Shown piece by piece: positions 63,545-64,000 of a stretch of 64,000 nucleotides of DNA. The position numbers were made by a program, and so were the translations under genes. Every line of letters begins with the position of its first letter. Positions within the stretch are counted from its first letter, which is position 1. Source of the stretch: Pseudomonas farsensis. GTDB lineage: Bacteria > Pseudomonadota > Gammaproteobacteria > Pseudomonadales > Pseudomonadaceae. The notes under the pieces are model-generated. The model was not told the origin of the DNA. It did no database searches and was given only the letters and a program-made list of their open reading frames with translations. The DNA lies in contig NZ_JABWRF020000001.1 in NCBI RefSeq assembly GCF_014268805.2, forward strand, positions 124,001 to 188,000, given 5' to 3'.

Positions 63545-64000
63545 ATGTGTGGACGCTACGCCCTGTTTCGCTGGTCCCCAGCCTTTGCCGGCTTGCCGGG
63601 GTTTCCCCCTGAGCAGCGTGCGCAATGGAACATTTCGCCCGGCGCCTCGGTGCTGATCCAGCGCCAGCAGGCCGGCCAGTTGCAATTGGCCAGTGCGCGC
63701 TGGGGGCTGACCCCGGCCTGGCTGACCGACCTCTCGCGCACGCCCGCCCAGGCCCGCGCCGAGACCCTGGCCGAACAACCGATGTTTCGCGATGCGTTCC
63801 GCCAGCGGCGCTGCCTGATGCCGGCCAACGGCTTTTACGAGTGGCGCGGCACTGCACGCAAACGCCCGTATTGGGTGACACCGGGGGAGGGCGCTTCGCT
63901 GTTCTTTGCCGCCGTGTGGGAACAATACCCGGTGCAAGAGCAGGTTTGGCTAAGCTGCGCGGTAATCACCCAGCCTGCAATGAACCAGCGCCGCCCGCTG
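63545..64000 (+). CDS. SOS-response-associated peptidase (SRAP/YedK), 3' end outside window
   Basis: 152 codons of an SRAP-domain protein are seen. It begins MCGRYALF, with the Cys2 that forms a covalent thiazolidine link to abasic sites in single-stranded DNA. WNISPGASVLIQ and ARWGLTPAWL follow, and the RCLMPANGFYEWRG stretch holds the Asn and Glu of the active site. It protects abasic sites at forks (HMCES/YedK role). The frame is open to the window edge. Confidence 0.92.
   Translation, partial: MCGRYALFRWSPAFAGLPGFPPEQRAQWNISPGASVLIQRQQAGQLQLASARWGLTPAWLTDLSRTPAQARAETLAEQPMFRDAFRQRRCLMPANGFYEWRGTARKRPYWVTPGEGASLFFAAVWEQYPVQEQVWLSCAVITQPAMNQRRPL

Overview
The window looks like chromosome of a Pseudomonas from the P. 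putida group. The evidence is the high G+C content, the gene order hemA-prfA-prmC-moeB-murI and ychF-pth-rplY-prs-tRNA-ispE-lolB, a homogentisate cluster with an IclR-type repressor, and many REP palindromes of the GGAGCGG..CCGCTCC type. It starts inside one gene (a TonB-dependent receptor) and ends inside another (an SRAP peptidase). There are no rRNA genes, CRISPR arrays, prophage or recognisable transposase genes.

1-10.1 kb is an iron-uptake block. A leftward operon encodes two small membrane proteins, a PepSY membrane protein, an ECF sigma factor and its FecR partner, followed by a TonB-dependent receptor with an N-terminal signalling domain. Divergent from it is fecI-fecR-fecA, a ferric-citrate cell-surface signalling system. 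The shared gap holds two Fur-box-like sites. 10.2-18.2 kb holds a ribosome-associated protein, small conserved proteins, an SOS-controlled yebG with a clean LexA box, a leucine-dehydrogenase-type gene, and hmgA-fahA-maiA (tyrosine/phenylalanine catabolism through homogentisate) facing hmgR across a 17-bp palindromic operator. 18.2-33.4 kb is a looser accessory stretch: LysE exporter, tRNA-Met, an orphan FecR, a fosmidomycin-resistance-like MFS pump, another MFS protein, Ada, a large MscS-type channel, an aldehyde dehydrogenase/NCS1 permease/NTF2-like operon, a Fic gene broken by an in-frame amber codon, and a third MFS transporter.

33.9-45.8 kb is core housekeeping: ychF, pth, rplY, prs, tRNA-Gln, ispE, lolB, a TPR lipoprotein, then divergently hemA, prfA, prmC, moeB and murI. 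45.8-53.9 kb contains pagL and a probable light-inducible regulon. Its first operon is DUF523/DUF1722 gene - MerR-type LitR/PplR regulator - phrB photolyase - SDR-like gene. Next to it lie a renalase-like flavoprotein and a divergent TIGR01777 gene followed by hemH. Three exact matches to the PplR-type operator (TRTACA-N12-TGTAYA) sit in the two control regions. 54-64 kb holds pyrimidine and purine salvage (uraA, upp, hpt), mqo, a YajG-like lipoprotein, a large acyltransferase, and small conserved proteins.

The most interesting points are the light-regulon operators, including one in front of the ferrochelatase gene; a roughly 208-bp terminal-inverted-repeat element present twice within 3.5 kb; a perfect 64-bp inverted repeat at 27.3-27.5 kb; the Fic gene with an in-frame TAG and a 12-bp tandem repeat; and an orphan Fur-linked FecR.
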